A stretch of 64,000 bases of DNA from CBDFKQ01 sp965248855. Lineage in GTDB: Bacteria > Bacteroidota > Bacteroidia > Cytophagales > 172606-1. The stretch covers positions 69,680-133,679 of the forward strand of contig CBDFKQ010000013.1 in NCBI GenBank assembly GCA_965248855.1, read 5' to 3'. Shown in pieces: positions 1 to 8,320 of the stretch. The notes beneath the pieces were generated by a model, which saw only the letters and a program-made list of their open reading frames with translations, was not told the origin of the DNA and made no database searches. Each line of letters opens with the position of its first letter. Positions within the stretch are counted from its first letter, which is position 1. The position numbers and the translations under genes are program-made.

Positions 1-1624
1 TAATATTATTCTCGTTATATGCTATTTTCATTGCATTTAAGGCCAATCGTTTTCCAACATCTGCCTTATTTTGAGGATGTATATTATTTGCATCTCCAAT
101 ATCAATTATCACTGCTTGTCCGGTTTTAGGAAGAGATAATGTCATACTTTGTGCTTCTCGAAGTTCTGCCCATTCGCTTTCCGTAGGATGGTTAACTACA
201 TTTTTAAAATTTGCCAGTTGAACATATAAAAAAGGAAAATCACCAATATCCCAATTCTTTCTCCAGTCCTTAATCAAAGAAGGAAATAACTTTCTGTATT
301 CATAAGCCTTACCTGCATTACTTTCACCCTGATACCAAATCGCACCTTTAATTCCATAATTAATTAAAGGCTTAATCATTGAATTATATAAAACTGTAGG
401 TTGATTTGGAAATCCATTGCTTACAGTGGGGTTTGGCGGTACATCTTTATCTGATACAGAAACTTTATATTTCCATTCACCGGCCAAAGGAATTGTTTCT
501 GAAGCTGTAGTAATGTTAAACTTTTTTTCATTTCCATGAATTCCTCCTCCCCCACCTGTATCCCATACTTTTATTATAATTGTATTAGACCCCGGTTTTA
601 AAATTTTAGGATTTATAATATATTTTCTTTCTTCAGAATACCCGGATGTATTTCCAACCTGAATTCCGTTTATAAAAGTTGTATCGATATCATCTATACC
701 GGGTATTGTAAGAGTAATTGTATTTTTAAGATCAGATTGTTTTAAATTAAATTCCTTTCTAAAAATTACAATCCCATCAATTTTTAAACCATAAGTTTCC
801 CAAAGACCGGGTAGATTCATTTTTTGCCAATCCTTTGTATTATAATCAGGGTTTATCCAATCCTTATTTATTTTATCTTTTTCAACAATTGCATTTTTCC
901 AGATAAGATATTTATCCTGCGCCTGCTTTATAATATCATCATTGGTGAAATTTTTTAATTTATTTATTGCAGATATGTAATTTGGAAATTCTGACAGGCC
1001 TTCATAACTTATCCATGCTTCTGCTACCGTCCCTCCCCATTCACTTGATATTAAACCAATTGGTACTTTATACTTTTCGTATAAATTTTTGGCAAAGAAA
1101 TATGCAACTGCAGAAAATTCCGGTAAATTTTCAGGATTAACTCCTGCCCAATTTTTATTTATTTTTGCATCTTCACGAACCTGTACATTGTACTTATCTG
1201 CAATATCTATTAATCTAATATTAGGATTGTTTGCAGTTTCCATTTCGGTTTTATATTTATCACCGAGCCATTTCATTCTCCATTCCATATTTGATTGGCC
1301 TGAACATATCCATACATCACCAATTAAAATGTTATTTATAGTTATAGAATTTTTACCTTTAACCTGCATATTAAATGGCCCTCCCGATTCAGAAGGTTTT
1401 ATTTTCACTAACCATTTACCGCTTGCATCGGTTGTTGTTGTATAACTTTGGTTTTTAAATAAAACAGTAATCTTTTCACCACTATCGGCCCATCCCCATA
1501 TTTTATTCGAAATATTGCGTTGTAATATCATATTATCTGCAATAATACCGGGTAGCCTGATATCAGCGAAAGAGCTGACATAGAAGAAATAAATTACAAT
1601 GGCCGACAGAAAAAATTTATTCAT
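1..1624 (-). CDS. Sialate O-acetylesterase (SGNH hydrolase), 3' end cut by window edge
   Basis: About 541 codons are visible and the frame runs off the window, so the C-terminus is missing. It starts with an ATG and an N-terminal hydrophobic signal peptide of about 20 residues. The SGNH nucleophile block WICSGQSNMEW lies near residue 105-115. The Asp/His block DIGDANNIHPQNK lies near residue 505-517. Between them is a beta-rich insertion with GIKGAIWYQGESNAG, typical of the family. Such enzymes remove O-acetyl esters from sialic acids or other glycans in the periplasm or outside the cell, often so that sialidases or other glycosidases can act. No glycosidase neighbour is visible. The family call is firm; the true substrate could be another acetylated sugar. 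Confidence 0.9.
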   Translation of the reverse strand, partial: MNKFFLSAIVIYFFYVSSFADIRLPGIIADNMILQRNISNKIWGWADSGEKITVLFKNQSYTTTTDASGKWLVKIKPSESGGPFNMQVKGKNSITINNILIGDVWICSGQSNMEWRMKWLGDKYKTEMETANNPNIRLIDIADKYNVQVREDAKINKNWAGVNPENLPEFSAVAYFFAKNLYEKYKVPIGLISSEWGGTVAEAWISYEGLSEFPNYISAINKLKNFTNDDIIKQAQDKYLIWKNAIVEKDKINKDWINPDYNTKDWQKMNLPGLWETYGLKIDGIVIFRKEFNLKQSDLKNTITLTIPGIDDIDTTFINGIQVGNTSGYSEERKYIINPKILKPGSNTIIIKVWDTGGGGGIHGNEKKFNITTASETIPLAGEWKYKVSVSDKDVPPNPTVSNGFPNQPTVLYNSMIKPLINYGIKGAIWYQGESNAGKAYEYRKLFPSLIKDWRKNWDIGDFPFLYVQLANFKNVVNHPTESEWAELREAQSMTLSLPKTGQAVIIDIGDANNIHPQNKADVGKRLALNAMKIAYNENNI

Positions 1625-1743
1625 TTGATATATAATTTGGTTTTAAAGTATAAATTAAATAAGATAAAACTATATAAAAAAAATATTACATATATTTTTG
1701 AATTAAATATTTGATTTAAGAAAAGATAATAAATTAAAAAAAT

Positions 1744-1751
1744 TACATTTG
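1744..1751 (+). promoter_or_regulatory. Candidate -7 element TACATTTG for the peroxiredoxin gene
   Basis: The octamer TACATTTG fits the Bacteroidota sigma-ABfr -7 consensus TAnnTTTG and sits 43 bases before the ATG. No TTTG at the usual 19-21 base spacing is visible upstream, so this rests on the -7 box only. Confidence 0.45.
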
Positions 1752-1794
1752 CTATGCCAATCATTTATTGAAATAAAAAATAGTTATACTTAAT

Positions 1795-2433
1795 ATGCCA
1801 ACATTGAGACTTGGAGACATTGCTCCCAACTTTACCGCAGAAACAACTGAAGGAAAAATTAACTTTCATGAATGGTTGGGAAATTCATGGGGAATGCTTT
1901 TTTCACATCCCGCTGATTTTACTCCGGTTTGTACAACAGAACTTGGTAAAACAGCTTTATTAAAAGGTGATTTCGAAGCAAAAGGTGTTAAAGTTATCGC
2001 TGTATCGGTAGATGATTTGGATTCACATAAAAGATGGATACCTGATATTGAAGAAGTGAATAAAGTGAAAATGAATTTTCCCATTATTGCTGATCAAAAT
2101 CGCGAAGTAGCTACTTTATATGATATGATTCACCCTAATGCGTCGGAAAAAGCAACAGTAAGGTCTGTTTTTATTATCGGGCCCGATAAAAAAGTTAAAT
2201 TGACATTAACTTATCCGGCCTCTACAGGAAGAAATTTTCAAGAGTTATTAAGGGTTATAGATTCTTTACAACTTACAGCTAATTATCAGGTTGCAACGCC
2301 CGCTGATTGGAAAAACGGAGAAGATGTAATTGTTGTTCCCGCGGTAAAAGATGATGAATTGGAAAGCAAATTCCCAAAGGGTTACACAAAGGTTAAACCT
2401 TATTTAAGAACAACACCCCAACCAAATTTATAA
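1795..2433 (+). CDS. 1-Cys peroxiredoxin (Prx6 family)
   Basis: A 212-residue thiol peroxidase that reduces H2O2 and organic hydroperoxides in the cytoplasm. The catalytic motif PADFTPVCTTE places the peroxidatic cysteine at residue 46. It is the only cysteine in the protein, so there is no resolving cysteine and an external thiol must regenerate it. The active-site Arg is seen in STGRNF. The long C-terminal domain, with PADWKNGEDVIV and ending in KVKPYLR, is the Prx6 dimerisation extension, and the length is normal for the family. It is followed by a strong terminator and an OsmC-family gene in the same direction, so two peroxide-defence genes stand together. Confidence 0.95.
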   Translation: MPTLRLGDIAPNFTAETTEGKINFHEWLGNSWGMLFSHPADFTPVCTTELGKTALLKGDFEAKGVKVIAVSVDDLDSHKRWIPDIEEVNKVKMNFPIIADQNREVATLYDMIHPNASEKATVRSVFIIGPDKKVKLTLTYPASTGRNFQELLRVIDSLQLTANYQVATPADWKNGEDVIVVPAVKDDELESKFPKGYTKVKPYLRTTPQPNL

Positions 2434-2464
2434 CTTTAAAAAAAATACGCACTCAAAACCTCAG

Positions 2465-2497
2465 GCCTCCTTTGCACGTATTGCAAGGAGGCTTTTT
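2465..2497 (+). terminator. Rho-independent terminator after the peroxiredoxin gene
   Basis: GCCTCCTTTGCA (2465-2476) pairs with TGCAAGGAGGC (2482-2492) with a single bulged T and a five-base loop, followed by TTTTTATA. It separates the peroxiredoxin from the OsmC gene. Confidence 0.88.
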
Positions 2498-2532
2498 ATA
2501 TTAATTTATTAAAAATTCTAATAACAAACTAA

Positions 2533-2937
2533 ATGGCTACAATTGAATCAAAATATTTAGGAAATCTTCGCACTGAAGCCAAACATCTAAAATCAGAGAA
2601 TAAAATTATAACTGATGCTCCTATTGATAATAATGGAAGAGGTGAAGCTTTTTCGCCAACTGATTTGGTTGCAGCAGCACTTGGAAGTTGTATGATGACA
2701 ATTATGGCAATTTCAGCAAAAAAAGATAATATAGACTTAGAAGGTACGACTTATGAAATTACTAAAAAAATGTCGTCGGGTCCGAGAAAAATTCAGGAAA
2801 TAATAATAGTTTTCAATTTCATAAAATTAAATTTATCGGATGAGCAAAAACAAAAATTAGAAGATGCTGCCCTTACTTGCCCGGTAAGTTTAACATTATC
2901 TAAAGAAGTAATACAAAATATAACTTTTAATTGGTAG
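2533..2937 (+). CDS. OsmC family protein (putative organic hydroperoxide reductase)
   Basis: A 134-residue OsmC/Ohr fold protein. The two conserved redox cysteines are visible at residue 53 (LGSCMMT) and residue 116 (LTCPVSLTL), the usual arrangement for cysteine-dependent reduction of organic hydroperoxides. The SPTDLVAAALGSC stretch is the family signature at the start of the central helix. Length is normal. The context after a 1-Cys peroxiredoxin supports a role in oxidative defence, but the two are separated by a terminator. OsmC and YhfA-like subfamilies cannot be told apart with confidence here. Confidence 0.88.
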   Translation: MATIESKYLGNLRTEAKHLKSENKIITDAPIDNNGRGEAFSPTDLVAAALGSCMMTIMAISAKKDNIDLEGTTYEITKKMSSGPRKIQEIIIVFNFIKLNLSDEQKQKLEDAALTCPVSLTLSKEVIQNITFNW

Positions 2938-3247
2938 CACTAAATTTGATTTTTATCATAACAATGGATAAGTGTAGCAGCTAATTTATTTTTGGGTTAA
3001 TTTAAATATTTATTTATGTAGAAGAAAATTGATGTAAAAATTTTAATAAATCCATTTCTTCCGGAATGTATAGGTTCACTCTAAAAATTTGTAAAAACGA
3101 AAAAAAGATAGAAAAGACAACGGACTGACTTTAATAGTTATTCAAAATCAATTAAAGATTTTGAAAATTTTGGAGATTACAAACATTTAAATATTTAAGT
3201 CAGTAAAAAAAATAGATCTAAACTGCGTTTTACAATAACGAAATGAT
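2938..3247. other. Intergenic region, no gene seen
   Basis: 310 bases between the convergent OsmC and metalloprotease genes. AT-rich, with stops in all frames. ACTGACTT at 3124-3131 recurs inverted at 3197-3204 with about 65 bases between. This is too short and too distant to call a terminator. Confidence 0.5.
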
Positions 3248-5437
3248 TCAATAAATTATAATTTTAATAACTTTTTGAAAATTTTCTCCTTTTACGTAAA
3301 TAAAGTACATACCGGATTTTTTGTTGGATAAATTGCAGGGTATATTCATTTTTAATGTTTTTTTAATATCGGTTATCCAAACAACTTTCCCTACAACATC
3401 TGTAACTTCTACATTAATATCCTGAATTTTTGACAAATTTAAATCAATTGAAAAATCACCATTATTAGGATTGGGCGAAATAATTATTAAATTGCTATTT
3501 TCTTTACCTGCTTCGGTTCCTGTTATTAATTGAACTTGAATATCATCCAAATAAAGGTTGTTACCATAGCCATTTACACCTACGAAAGCAAAGCTCACAC
3601 TAGGCAATCCAATAAAACTATGAAGGTCAATGGATTGATCCTTCCAGTCACTCAAATGTTTTGGTCGCCAATGAGTATTATAAACAGGTGCGGTAGCAAG
3701 GTCTGCACCATATTTTTCATATAAAGAATAATTATATGTATTTCCACAATCTGTCGAAGCTAAAATCTTAAAACCATCATTTGAAGATGCATCTGCTTGG
3801 GCATATGAAATTTTAAAAAGTAATGTGGCTGATGAAACTTTCGAGAAATCGTATGACGGGCTGTACAATGCATCTTGTTGTTGCTGATAATTATCATTAT
3901 AATCGAACATATTTATATATGCTGCCATATTATTTGGGGTTAATGAACCACCTGCAAGTGTATCTTTCCATGTAGTTTGAAGATCCGGATTAAAAAGAGT
4001 CCAACCTGTAGGAGGAAAAACACCATCATTAAAATCGACTAAAAATGGCAAAGAGGAAGATTGATTAATTGAGAAAGAAGACGTAAGGAAATCATTATAA
4101 GTTTTGGAATCAGGATTCCCATTTGGTAAATAAGTATTGATTTTAAATGTATGATTACCATTAGCAAGATTTATGTTTGTTAAAACTATGGTATCATTAT
4201 AACCCGATGCTAAATTTCCTATCCAATAGTATTTAATATTATTTAAATTGTCTATTTGATAATCAATCTCCACTTTTGTTAAGTTATTGTTCCCAAAATT
4301 TTTAAGTACAATCTTAACTTCTATTTGGTTTTGACAGTATTTTAATGTGGAGGGATTGATTATAGCCTTTATACCTGCATCGTTGGCTGTTAATTGAGGG
4401 AGAAATAAACCCGGTGAAGTTAATAAGCTTGTTCTTCGTGGGCTATTTTCAAGAACGGTCCTCATCCTTAACTTTTGTTCATTTGTAAAAATGTTCATAC
4501 AATTATCATCGGTATAATCCAGATAATTTTCAATCATAGCAATTTTTGCGGTATCACACGCTTTTTTCGAAAGTTCACAGCCATTGCTCGGACCTAAAAG
4601 ATTAGGTGTATCGCTACAATAATCTGTACCTGTGCAATCCGATACATCACCCCATGTATGCCTTAGCCCAAGGTAATGACCAATTTCGTGTGTTGAAGTT
4701 CTGCCCTTACTAAAAGGATAAGTTGATGTATATGAGCCAAAAGAATTATAATTTACTACAACACCGTCAGTTAGTGCATTCCTTGCCTGATAATAAGCAG
4801 TTGCATCTAAATCAGTAGAATTTAAACCTGCTAAATTTGATTCCGGATATTGTGCATAACCTAAATTTCTACCCGATAACGGACATACCCAAATATTTAA
4901 ATACTGATCTGAATTCCAATAAGCTAAGCTTTTTAAAGTTTCATTATCTGAAGGATCCCAAGAATTTTTTGTTCCCTTTAATCTTGTAATACCGGTTGTA
5001 GGAAAACCATCAGGGTCTGTAAGAGCTAATTGAAATTGTATATTAGTATTAGCTGCTACAGGTTTGAAAATAGATCTTGTTTTAGAAGTATCGGCATTTA
5101 ACCTTTTATAATCATCATTTAAAACTTTTATTTGTGAGTTTATTATGGCGTCAGAAATATTAGATCCATTTCCAATTGTTTCTCCATTATGTATTATATG
5201 AACAACTACAGGGATAACATATGTTATTTCGGAAGTTTTAAATATGGAAGCATTATTTTTAGCAAGGTTTATCTTTTTTGAAATCCATTTTTCAAAAATT
5301 TGCTTATTTTCAATTAAAGGGTTCTTTTGTCTCCTTAATTTCTCTGATTTTTCAGTGCTGCATCTTATTATTTGTTGGGCAAACAATAAATCCGGTAAAA
5401 AAAAACAAAATAATACAATTGTTAAAAGCTGTTTCAT
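3248..5437 (-). CDS. Secreted M43 (pappalysin-like) zinc metalloprotease with T9SS sorting domain
   Basis: A 729-residue secreted protease. It has a Sec signal peptide (about residues 1-20, ending LLFAQQ) and an M43 catalytic domain with the zinc site HEIGHYLGLRH near residue 250. The Met-turn lies at DDNCMNIFT near residue 315. Next come a CARDB-like beta domain (LKNFGNNNLTKVEIDYQ) and a jelly-roll/MAM-like adhesin domain (about 470-640). The last 80 residues are a type A T9SS C-terminal domain (SPNPNNGDFSIDL ... GMYFIYVKGE). The family cleaves extracellular proteins after export across the outer membrane by the type IX system. It is monocistronic between a terminator upstream and convergent genes downstream. 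The PorP/SprF-like gene at 33 kb fits a T9SS host. Confidence 0.93.
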   Translation of the reverse strand: MKQLLTIVLFCFFLPDLLFAQQIIRCSTEKSEKLRRQKNPLIENKQIFEKWISKKINLAKNNASIFKTSEITYVIPVVVHIIHNGETIGNGSNISDAIINSQIKVLNDDYKRLNADTSKTRSIFKPVAANTNIQFQLALTDPDGFPTTGITRLKGTKNSWDPSDNETLKSLAYWNSDQYLNIWVCPLSGRNLGYAQYPESNLAGLNSTDLDATAYYQARNALTDGVVVNYNSFGSYTSTYPFSKGRTSTHEIGHYLGLRHTWGDVSDCTGTDYCSDTPNLLGPSNGCELSKKACDTAKIAMIENYLDYTDDNCMNIFTNEQKLRMRTVLENSPRRTSLLTSPGLFLPQLTANDAGIKAIINPSTLKYCQNQIEVKIVLKNFGNNNLTKVEIDYQIDNLNNIKYYWIGNLASGYNDTIVLTNINLANGNHTFKINTYLPNGNPDSKTYNDFLTSSFSINQSSSLPFLVDFNDGVFPPTGWTLFNPDLQTTWKDTLAGGSLTPNNMAAYINMFDYNDNYQQQQDALYSPSYDFSKVSSATLLFKISYAQADASSNDGFKILASTDCGNTYNYSLYEKYGADLATAPVYNTHWRPKHLSDWKDQSIDLHSFIGLPSVSFAFVGVNGYGNNLYLDDIQVQLITGTEAGKENSNLIIISPNPNNGDFSIDLNLSKIQDINVEVTDVVGKVVWITDIKKTLKMNIPCNLSNKKSGMYFIYVKGENFQKVIKIIIY

Positions 5438-5461
5438 AATTGAATAATAATTATCAAATAT

Positions 5462-5491
5462 AAAAAAAAAGCCACATTCTTTGTGGCTTTT
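5462..5491 (-). terminator. Terminator after the NifU-like gene
   Basis: AAAAGCCACA (5467-5476) and TGTGGCTTTT (5482-5491) form a perfect 10-bp stem with a 5-base loop. On the minus strand it is followed by a long T run. It closes the mrp/NifU transcript just before the metalloprotease start. Confidence 0.88.
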
Positions 5492-5507
5492 AAATAAATA
5501 AGGTTAT

Positions 5508-5774
5508 TTAATTAAGTATCTTACTCACATATCCGACATTAGTTGCATTTACAGCCTTAATTTCCGGTACTGAACGTTTTATTGCTTCTTCTACTCCCGC
5601 TCTTAATGTCATGCTAGACATTGGGCAGGTGATACAATTCCCCATTAATTCCAACATTACTATATTATCGTCTGTTATTTCCAAAATTTTAACATCCCCT
5701 CCATCAGTTTCTAAATATGGCCTTATAGAACTTAAGGCCATTTCAACCCTATTCATTAATGTCAAATCTTCCAT
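5508..5774 (-). CDS. NifU C-terminal domain protein (Fe-S cluster scaffold/carrier)
   Basis: An 88-residue stand-alone NifU-like domain. The Fe-S binding CxxC is at residues 47 and 50 in GNCITCPMSSMTL. The YLETDGGDVKILE stretch near residue 20 is the family hallmark. These small scaffolds assemble or carry a 4Fe-4S cluster at a dimer interface for delivery to apoproteins. The gene follows mrp after only 20 bases on the same strand, so the pair is very likely one operon for cluster delivery, and this operon is closed by a strong hairpin. Given the many Fe-S and heme proteins in the window, such a carrier is needed. Length is normal. Confidence 0.93.
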   Translation of the reverse strand: MEDLTLMNRVEMALSSIRPYLETDGGDVKILEITDDNIVMLELMGNCITCPMSSMTLRAGVEEAIKRSVPEIKAVNATNVGYVSKILN

Positions 5775-5794
5775 AAATATTTAAAATATTTAAA

Positions 5795-6898
5795 TTAATT
5801 ATAAACTCCAATACCAACAGGTATACTTGCATCTAAATTTGCATTTCTTATTGCCACTTGTCTGGCAACCTCTTCAGCTAAATTTTTGAATGCAGCGGAA
5901 ACAATTTCATTCGCACCTATTATTGCAGGTCTACCTTCATCTCCTGCCTCCATAATGTCCTGAACGACCGGAATCTGACCAAGTATAGGAATTTGCATTT
6001 GATCAGCCAAATGTTTACCTCCATCTTTTCCGAACAAAAAATATTTCTCATCAGGATGTTGAGATGGTGTAAAATAAGCCATATTTTCTACTATTCCCAA
6101 TATAGGTACTTTTACTCTTGATTGCCGAAACATTGCAATAGCTTTAACAGCATCAATAACTGATACTTTTTGTGGTGTAGTTACAACAACTGCACCTGTT
6201 ACAGGTAAGGCATCTACTAATGTTATATGAATATCGCTTGTTCCGGGTGGCAGATCAACCAATAAATAATCTAATTCTCCCCATGCAACATCAGTTATAA
6301 ATTGTTTCAAAGCTGTACTTGCCATCGGGCCCCTCCAAACTACAGCCTGATCGGGAGGAGTTAAAAAGCCAATGGAAATAAGTTTAACACCATATTGTAT
6401 AACAGGTATTATATAATTTTTATCCTCCCTCTTTTCTATAAATGGTTGAGTATTTTCCATACCAAACATGGTAGGGATAGAAGGGCCAAAAATATCTGCG
6501 TCAATAATACCGACTTTTGCACCTGATCGTTGGAGAGCAACAGCTAAATTAGCAGTTACGGTTGATTTACCAACCCCTCCCTTGCCGGATGCTATTGCAA
6601 TAATATTTTTAACATCAGGCAGTAATGGGGTATTGCTCCGCGTACTGGTAACGTTGGATGTAAAATCTATAATTACATTTATACTTGAATCAATCAAGTT
6701 ATGTATCGCATCAACACAATCTTTTCTTATTTTTTCTTTTAAGGGGCAGGCTGGAGTAGTTAAAACAATTGTGAAGTTTATTTGATTTACTCCTAATTTA
6801 ATATTTTGAACCATGCCAAGCGTAACAAGATCTTTCTTTAAATCAGGTTCCTGTACATTTCCAAGTGCTTTATAAACAATCTCTTCGGTAATTGTCAT
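5795..6898 (-). CDS. mrp: Mrp/NBP35-family P-loop Fe-S carrier ATPase
   Basis: A 367-residue protein with an N-terminal MIP18/DUF59 domain (about 1-85, with TTPACPLKEKI) and a C-terminal deviant-Walker ATPase. The P-loop ASGKGGVGKST is at residues 103-113, switch I is at DADIFGPSIPTMFG, and Walker B is in DYLLVDLPPGTSD. The family binds and transfers Fe-S clusters using ATP. The usual C-terminal CxxC that holds the bridging cluster is absent: the equivalent stretch reads VENMAYFTPSQHPD. The only cysteines are at 51 and 61 in the DUF59 domain. It is upstream of, and co-directional with, the NifU-like scaffold. Confidence 0.93.
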   Translation of the reverse strand: MTITEEIVYKALGNVQEPDLKKDLVTLGMVQNIKLGVNQINFTIVLTTPACPLKEKIRKDCVDAIHNLIDSSINVIIDFTSNVTSTRSNTPLLPDVKNIIAIASGKGGVGKSTVTANLAVALQRSGAKVGIIDADIFGPSIPTMFGMENTQPFIEKREDKNYIIPVIQYGVKLISIGFLTPPDQAVVWRGPMASTALKQFITDVAWGELDYLLVDLPPGTSDIHITLVDALPVTGAVVVTTPQKVSVIDAVKAIAMFRQSRVKVPILGIVENMAYFTPSQHPDEKYFLFGKDGGKHLADQMQIPILGQIPVVQDIMEAGDEGRPAIIGANEIVSAAFKNLAEEVARQVAIRNANLDASIPVGIGVYN

Positions 6899-6979
6899 TA
6901 AATATATTTATTTTATGCAAAAATACATAAAAGGAATATCAACAAAACATTCAATTATGTAATATTTTATTAAAAGTCA

Positions 6980-7759
6980 CTAAATTTTTAATTTATCTAA
7001 AATCAGGTTAGCTACCTCAATCAAAATTAGAACAGTAATGATGTATTCCATTCTATTACTTTCTCTATTTTGTAATAAATCGGTAAATAGTGTTAAATTC
7101 TCCTGAACAATTTTTAATCGATAATCTACATCCCGATATCTGGTTTTCAAATCCAATAAATTCTTTAATTTATTATCAAGTGTTTCAAGAAATTCATTTT
7201 TCCAAACTATATCAGGGGCATGAAAAATGTATAAATTATCAATAATATTATGTTTGACATTTAAGGTTCGGCCTATAAATCTAATCAGGTTTTTCTTAGA
7301 AATAGGTAAATCACCTTTTCTTTCAAGTTGTTCAGCAAATCTTTTAGTATTATTATGAATTTCAAAACTTAATGTTTCGTAGAAATCAAGTGCTACCGAT
7401 TGACCAATATTAATCATAATGATTCTTAAAGAGTCATTAGTAAGTTTTTCAATAATTACTGAATGATAATTTACGGTAAGTGGTTCTTTTCCATTAACTT
7501 CTACATTAATATGATCTTTATATGTTGAAGTTACTTGTTTGTCGGTATAATTTTTAATGTTTTTTAATAATTCATTTTTTTCTAATTCCGTCATTCCGGC
7601 AAAAATCACTACTCCAAAGGCAAATAAATAGAAAAATTTACCATCTGCTTGTTTATAATATAATTCAGAATTGTTAATAAACAGGGGTGTGGTAGTATAT
7701 TCATTTCTAAATCTCTTCAAATGAATCATTTCACCTATTTGATAAGCCTCAACTTTCAT
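6980..7759 (-). CDS. RMD1/DUF155 family membrane-anchored protein
   Basis: A 259-residue protein of the RMD1/DUF155 family, known from yeast Rmd1/Sif2 and from bacteria with no settled biochemical role. The N-terminal half has the family block KFFYLFAFGVVIFAGM. The middle is helical, with LLQNRESNRMEY just before the end. A single hydrophobic segment at about 238-255 (YIITVLILIEVANLIL) is a C-terminal tail anchor, as usual for the family. It stands alone, 81 bases upstream of mrp on the same strand. I can support the family but not a function. Confidence 0.8.
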   Translation of the reverse strand: MKVEAYQIGEMIHLKRFRNEYTTTPLFINNSELYYKQADGKFFYLFAFGVVIFAGMTELEKNELLKNIKNYTDKQVTSTYKDHINVEVNGKEPLTVNYHSVIIEKLTNDSLRIIMINIGQSVALDFYETLSFEIHNNTKRFAEQLERKGDLPISKKNLIRFIGRTLNVKHNIIDNLYIFHAPDIVWKNEFLETLDNKLKNLLDLKTRYRDVDYRLKIVQENLTLFTDLLQNRESNRMEYIITVLILIEVANLILDKLKI

Positions 7760-7897
7760 AATTAATTATTATAATATAAAGAGTAAAATATAAAAAAAAA
7801 TTAATATTTTAAATGTAAATATAATCTTTAACTCATTGTGAGAATTTTTAAAATAAAATTATAGTTATAGTGATAATTAAAAGAATTTTTTAAAAAA

Positions 7898-8257
7898 ATG
7901 AAAAAGACTCTCGTATTGGGTGCTTCAGAAAATCCGGAAAGATATTCTTATAAAGCTGCTAAAATGTTAAAATTACATGGTCACGATATAATTTTGCTTG
8001 GAATTAAGGAAGGCAGGGTTGATGGAGAAAAAATATTAACCGGTCGGCCGGTTCTTGAAAATATTGATACAGTAACTGTTTATCTGAGTGTTAAAAATCA
8101 GGCTGAATATTATGAATATATAAAAGAATTAAAACCATCAAGAGTAATTTTTAATCCGGGTGCAGAAAATATGGAATTTGAAAATATATTACTTGAAGAA
8201 GGAATAGAGCCATTGGAAGCATGTACTCTGGTTCTGCTGAGTATTGGAAAATATTAA
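7898..8257 (+). CDS. CoA-binding (YccU-type Rossmann) protein
   Basis: A 119-residue single Rossmann-fold domain of the CoA-binding family. The N-terminal KTLVLGASENPERYSYKAA is the nucleotide/CoA-binding glycine loop. The end, FNPGAENMEF...ACTLVLLSIGKY, matches the conserved C-terminal half, where a cysteine often follows EPLEA. These proteins bind coenzyme A or act in acyl-CoA metabolism, but their physiological role is not settled. It is a single gene, convergent with ppk1 across a shared hairpin terminator. Confidence 0.85.
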   Translation: MKKTLVLGASENPERYSYKAAKMLKLHGHDIILLGIKEGRVDGEKILTGRPVLENIDTVTVYLSVKNQAEYYEYIKELKPSRVIFNPGAENMEFENILLEEGIEPLEACTLVLLSIGKY

Positions 8258-8271
8258 AAAAAAATAAAAAA

Positions 8272-8298
8272 AAACCTTCGCTTTTTTTGCGAAGGTTT
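8272..8298. terminator. Bidirectional terminator between CoA-binding gene and ppk1
   Basis: Perfect 10-bp stem AAACCTTCGC / GCGAAGGTTT with a loop of seven T. It lies between two convergent stop codons and has an A run on the left that reads as T on the minus strand. Confidence 0.88.
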
Positions 8299-8320
8299 AA
8301 TAATGTATAAAAATTAATTT

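Noticed and set aside
1089..1445. 118-residue plus-strand reading frame
   Set aside because: Lies antisense within the sialate O-acetylesterase, which has clear catalytic motifs; no family resemblance of its own.
3124..3204. Inverted ACTGACTT / AAGTCAGT pair as mobile element ends
   Set aside because: Only eight matching bases, 65 bases apart, with no target duplication or transposase.
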